Assembly: GCA_003551745.1 (NCBI GenBank)
Contig: PUNI01000604.1
Coordinates: 1 to 8,280, forward strand
Origin: Paracoccaceae bacterium
Lineage (GTDB): Bacteria; Pseudomonadota; Alphaproteobacteria; Rhodobacterales; Rhodobacteraceae
Direction of reading: 5' to 3'
DNA length: 8,280 bases
Both the position numbers and the translations under genes were made by a program. How positions within the stretch are numbered: the first letter of the stretch is position 1; the number at the start of each line of letters is the position of its first letter. Under the pieces are notes generated by a model. The model had not been told where the DNA came from and did no database searches. It was given only the letters and a program-made list of their open reading frames with translations. Positions 5,625 to 8,280 of this stretch are shown piece after piece.

Positions 5625-6797
5625 GTGCAGCCGATCTCGCTGGAGCGATTGCGGCATCTGTCCACGCTGGCGTTCTCGGCCGCCGTCGATGGCCGGGCAT
5701 GGGCGCGGGTGCTGGCCGGGATCTCCGTCGCGGCGGGCGGGGTGCCGGTGCATCTGATCGGCGAGGACCGGGCGAGCGGGCTGCACATCGGCCATCTCGA
5801 GCACGGCTACGACCCGGAGACGGTGCGCCGCTTCACCCGGGATTACCGGGGGCAGAGCCCCTGGATGCAGAACGTGATGTCCGAGCCGTTGGCGCGCGCG
5901 ATCCCCTGCGGCCTCATGTGTCCCGATGCCGAGGTGGAGCGCTCGGCCTTCTACGCCGATGTGGTGCGTCCCTTCGACGACATGATCGGCGGTGGCGGGG
6001 CCGTGCTGGCACGCGGCGAGGACAGGGTCTTCAAGATCGGCGGCAGCGTGCCCCGGCGCCATCGCGACCGGCTGGAGCCGGCGCTGATCGACCTGCTGAA
6101 CCTTCTGATCGGCCCGCTGACCCATGCCTGGCAGATCGGCCGCCATCTCGCCGCGAGCGCGCTGGAACGCCAGGCGCTCGCCGGCCATGTGCTGGGCGCC
6201 ACCGCGCTCTTCGTGCTGACACCGACCGGCCGGCTGGCCCACGCCAACGCCGAGGGCACGGCGCTGCTGGTGGCCGGCGGGCTGGTAGAGGTCGACCTGC
6301 TGGGCCGGCTGCGGTTCCCGGCGGCCGCGGCGCAATTGCAGCTCGCCGCCGCGCTGGACGGACTGCGCCGCGGCGCCCTGGCCCTGATGGAGTTCCCGGT
6401 CGGCCCGGCCGAAGCCATCGCCCGCGTGCGGCTGTCGGGGATCACGGCCGATGTGCTGGGCGACGGCCCCGCCGGGCTCCTGCTCGGTGCCGGCGGGCCC
6501 TGCCTGATGGTGGTGCTGTCCCTGCCGCCCTCCCGCGCCGACACCATCCCGCGCCTGATGGCTCTGCACGGCCTTACCCGCGCCGAGGCCGAGGTCGCCT
6601 GCGCATTGGCCGACGGCCTCACGCCGGCCGAGATTGCCGAGACTAGAGGCGCCAGCCTTCACACGGTGCGCAACCAGATCAAGTCGGCTATGGCCAAGTG
6701 CGGCGTGCACCGCGCCGCCGCCCTCGCCGCCCTTGCGACACTTGCCCAAGTCAGGAAGCCGGAGGCATTGCCCTGCAAGCTACCCGACAAGCTCTGA
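5625..6797 (+). CDS. LuxR-type helix-turn-helix transcriptional regulator
   Basis: Protein of about 390 residues ending in a LuxR-type DNA-binding domain. The HTH region (about 312-369) reads HGLTRAEAEVACALADGLTPAEIAETRGASLHTVRNQIKSAMAKCGVHR in essence, with the LT..E..V start, the AEIA turn and the S..TVR.Q recognition helix. The first 300 residues are not an acyl-homoserine-lactone domain. They look like a GAF/PAS-type sensor: a segment with QSPWMQNVM and SAFYADVVRPFDDM, then a PAS-like ALFVLTPTGRLAHANAEGTALL stretch. The ligand is unknown. The start is uncertain. GTG 5625 (QPISLERLRHLSTLAF) follows a GGGGG tract and gives a family-like N-terminus, while an in-frame GTG at 5568 would add 19 residues. 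TGGACA at 5569-5574 could be a -35 element, which would rule out the longer form. The gene is divergent from clpP, making clpP a possible target. Confidence 0.8.
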   Translation: MQPISLERLRHLSTLAFSAAVDGRAWARVLAGISVAAGGVPVHLIGEDRASGLHIGHLEHGYDPETVRRFTRDYRGQSPWMQNVMSEPLARAIPCGLMCPDAEVERSAFYADVVRPFDDMIGGGGAVLARGEDRVFKIGGSVPRRHRDRLEPALIDLLNLLIGPLTHAWQIGRHLAASALERQALAGHVLGATALFVLTPTGRLAHANAEGTALLVAGGLVEVDLLGRLRFPAAAAQLQLAAALDGLRRGALALMEFPVGPAEAIARVRLSGITADVLGDGPAGLLLGAGGPCLMVVLSLPPSRADTIPRLMALHGLTRAEAEVACALADGLTPAEIAETRGASLHTVRNQIKSAMAKCGVHRAAALAALATLAQVRKPEALPCKLPDKL

Positions 6798-6801
6798 CAA
6801 C

Positions 6802-6814
6802 GGGGCCGGGCCCC
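6802..6814. terminator. Short GC hairpin between convergent luxR-type and lipoprotein genes
   Basis: GGGGC (6802-6806) and GCCCC (6810-6814) pair around CGG. Plus-strand readthrough continues with TTAACC, and the minus-strand readthrough continues with GTTGTC. AA (6799-6800) and TT (6815-6816) could extend the stem past one bulged C. The stop codon of the lipoprotein (complement of 6815-6817) abuts the stem. It is probably a weak bidirectional terminator; it fills the 17-bp gap. Confidence 0.45.
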
Positions 6815-7192
6815 TTAACCAACTAGCCGTCCTGTTCCGACGCTGCCATCCCCCCGGGTGAAACGGATTTCGTCACCGCGGATCTCGACGACTTGGCAAT
6901 CGCGTGCAAGCGGCCTTCCGTCGACGAATTGACCCGCTCGGCAGTATTGCCCATTCTCGAAGCCCCAGGTTGCCGTGGTGCGCAGTTCGCCGTTGCGGAA
7001 AGCTGCGAACCGGTTGCCGGAGAACCGGATCACGTCTTCACCGAAGAGCATGTCGCGACCTGCTAGCATCTCGGCAAACTCTGCCGCCGTCGTGATCTGC
7101 CGGAACTCGCCGCTCGTGGGCGCTTCAGCGGTCATGCATCCGGCAAGCGCGATCGCGGCGGCGACGCCAAGGCCCAGTCCAATTCGTCTCAT
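6815..7192 (-). CDS. Small hypothetical lipoprotein
   Basis: 125-residue protein I do not recognise. Residues 1-19 (MRRIGLGLGVAAAIALAGC) form a classic lipoprotein signal: two arginines, a hydrophobic core and an LAGC lipobox, with Cys19 as the lipidation site. The mature part has a short spacer, a helix-like AAEFAEMLAGRDM, then a beta-rich domain (VIRFSGNRFAAFRNGELRTTATWGFENGQYCRAG...RDCQVVEIRGDEIRFTRGDGS). It contains two further cysteines, Cys84 and Cys99, that could form a disulfide in the periplasm. The W.F.NG.YCR...DCQ pattern resembles small secreted hypothetical proteins of Rhodobacteraceae, but this is memory, not a search. An in-frame ATG at 7324 would put the signal peptide internally and overlaps the atp terminator, so 7192 is preferred. 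The gene looks somewhat less GC-rich than its neighbours. It lies downstream of the atpDC terminator on the same strand, so it probably has its own promoter. Confidence 0.75.
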   Translation of the reverse strand: MRRIGLGLGVAAAIALAGCMTAEAPTSGEFRQITTAAEFAEMLAGRDMLFGEDVIRFSGNRFAAFRNGELRTTATWGFENGQYCRAGQFVDGRPLARDCQVVEIRGDEIRFTRGDGSVGTGRLVG

Positions 7193-7200
7193 CTCCAGCC

Positions 7201-7230
7201 CCCCATCATTCTGTGCGGAAATCGATGGGG
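7201..7230 (-). promoter_or_regulatory. Leader hairpin of the lipoprotein mRNA overlapping its G-rich ribosome-binding region
   Basis: On the minus strand, CCCCATC (7230-7224) can pair with GATGGGG (7207-7201) across a 16-nt loop. The right arm is part of the G-run just upstream of the ATG at 7192, the likely Shine-Dalgarno. The 7-bp stem would hide it partly. A GGAG directly abutting the ATG is too close to serve well. This is pairing evidence only. Confidence 0.3.
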
Positions 7231-7256
7231 AAGGATGGCTGCGGGACGGGAATGTC

Positions 7257-7278
7257 GCATGACCAGAATTGGTCATGC
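7257..7278. promoter_or_regulatory. 22-bp interrupted palindrome, operator candidate upstream of the lipoprotein gene
   Basis: GCATGACCA (7257-7265) and TGGTCATGC (7270-7278) are perfect 9-bp arms separated by GAAT. It lies 65 bp upstream of the lipoprotein ATG and 35 bp from the atp terminator hairpin. No T-run follows on either strand, so an operator (core TGACCA-N4-TGGTCA) is more likely than a terminator. I see no unambiguous -35/-10 pair here and cannot name the binding protein. Confidence 0.5.
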
Positions 7279-7302
7279 CGCTGATCGTCATCGCCAAGCG
7301 AC

Positions 7303-7335
7303 CAACAATAAGGACCCTGCGCAAGGCGCGGGGTC
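7303..7335 (-). terminator. Intrinsic terminator of the atp operon
   Basis: On the minus strand, GACCC-c-GCGC (7335-7326) pairs with GCGC-a-GGGTC (7322-7313) around a CTT loop. That makes 9 base pairs with one C/A mismatch, followed directly by CTTATTGTT. It lies 22 bp past the atpC stop and has the usual GC stem plus U-rich tail, making it the best terminator in the window. Confidence 0.75.
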
Positions 7336-7356
7336 TTCCGTGGCTCGTCGGCTGGT

Positions 7357-7755
7357 TCAGACGCCCAGCGTGCTGCGGAGCGCCTGCATGTCGGCGACCA
7401 GCTTGTCGGCGGCAGCTTTTCCGTCCTCGGGGGCAGCGTCAGCGGCGGTCTTTGCTTCGGCGACCAGCTCGTCGAAGAGGGCGCCGTTGGCGTCCTCCAT
7501 CGACAGCGCGCGCTCGGCGAGCACCGAGGCGGCCTCGGGGGTGATCTCGGCAAAGCCGCCGGTCACGACGAAGCTCTGCTCGCCGTTGGGCCCGCTCACG
7601 CGCAGGATGCCCGGCCGGAGGGTGGTGATCAGCGGCGCATGCTGCGGCATGGCCGTCAGATCGCCCTCGGCGCCGGGGATCTGCACCTCGGCCGCGGCCA
7701 TCGCGGCGAGCCGGCGCTCGGGCGAGACCAGCTCGAAGTCGAAGGTGTCGGCCAT
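7357..7755 (-). CDS. atpC: F0F1 ATP synthase subunit epsilon
   Basis: Epsilon subunit of the F1 sector, 132 residues. It is part of the central rotor stalk, links gamma to the c-ring and, in many bacteria, restrains ATP hydrolysis. The N-terminal beta-sandwich (about 1-85) shows the family pattern FDFELVSPERRL, then VQIPGAEGDLTAMPQHAPLITTLRPGILRV, then a VTGGFAEI strand. The C-terminal part (about 88-132) is predicted helical and Ala-rich (ALSMEDANGALFDELVAEAKTAADAAPEDGKAAADKLVADMQALRSTLGV). The start is set by GGGGG 4 nt upstream of the ATG in the 9-bp atpD-atpC gap. It is the last gene of the operon, followed by the intrinsic terminator at 7303-7335. Confidence 0.96.
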   Translation of the reverse strand: MADTFDFELVSPERRLAAMAAAEVQIPGAEGDLTAMPQHAPLITTLRPGILRVSGPNGEQSFVVTGGFAEITPEAASVLAERALSMEDANGALFDELVAEAKTAADAAPEDGKAAADKLVADMQALRSTLGV

Positions 7756-7764
7756 GTCGCCCCC

Positions 7765-8280
<516 letters not shown>

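Noticed and set aside
5579..6749. Long alternative frames on both strands over the LuxR-type gene
   Set aside because: Both encode Arg/Ala/Pro- or Gln/Gly/His-rich sequences. Only the 5625-6797 frame has a recognisable HTH domain.

Overview
The window is gene-dense, very GC-rich chromosomal DNA, most likely from an alphaproteobacterium of the Rhodobacterales/Rhodobacteraceae type. I infer this from strong G/C bias at third codon positions and from the flavours of MaoC, RibF, Prs, the ClpP paralogue and the atpD-atpC pair. No database search was possible, so genus is not assigned. I see no tRNA, rRNA, CRISPR array, insertion sequence or phage gene.

Layout, left to right. (1) Positions 34-3028, plus strand, a tight four-gene run: a MaoC-type (R)-enoyl-CoA hydratase-like protein, the bifunctional riboflavin kinase/FAD synthetase RibF, a YcgN-type cysteine-cluster protein, and a PLP-dependent threonine aldolase-like lyase whose ATG overlaps the ycgN stop by one base. 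(2) At 3161-3757, minus strand, a DsbA-fold 2-hydroxychromene-2-carboxylate isomerase-like protein, convergent with the lyase and divergent from prs. (3) At 3864-4883, plus strand, prs (PRPP synthetase), which meets (4) a ClpP-type serine peptidase at 4891-5508, minus strand, tail to tail with a 7-bp gap. (5) At 5625-6797, plus strand, a LuxR-type HTH regulator divergent from clpP. (6) At 6815-7192, minus strand, a small unrecognised lipoprotein, convergent with the regulator. (7) At 7357-8280, minus strand, the end of the F1 ATP synthase operon: the 3' part of atpD, atpC, and a convincing intrinsic terminator.

The protein-coding content is mostly ordinary housekeeping (FAD, PRPP, ATP synthesis, proteolysis). 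I find no new multi-gene system. What deserves a second look is mainly non-coding: dyad symmetries in both divergent promoter regions (3780-3805 and 5527-5552), a 22-bp interrupted palindrome at 7257-7278 upstream of the lipoprotein, leader hairpins that could mask ribosome-binding sites of ribF and the lipoprotein, and convergent gene pairs whose stop codons lie in or abut short hairpins. The ClpP with an acidic, non-canonical N-terminus and the unknown lipoprotein next to the atp operon are the most interesting proteins.
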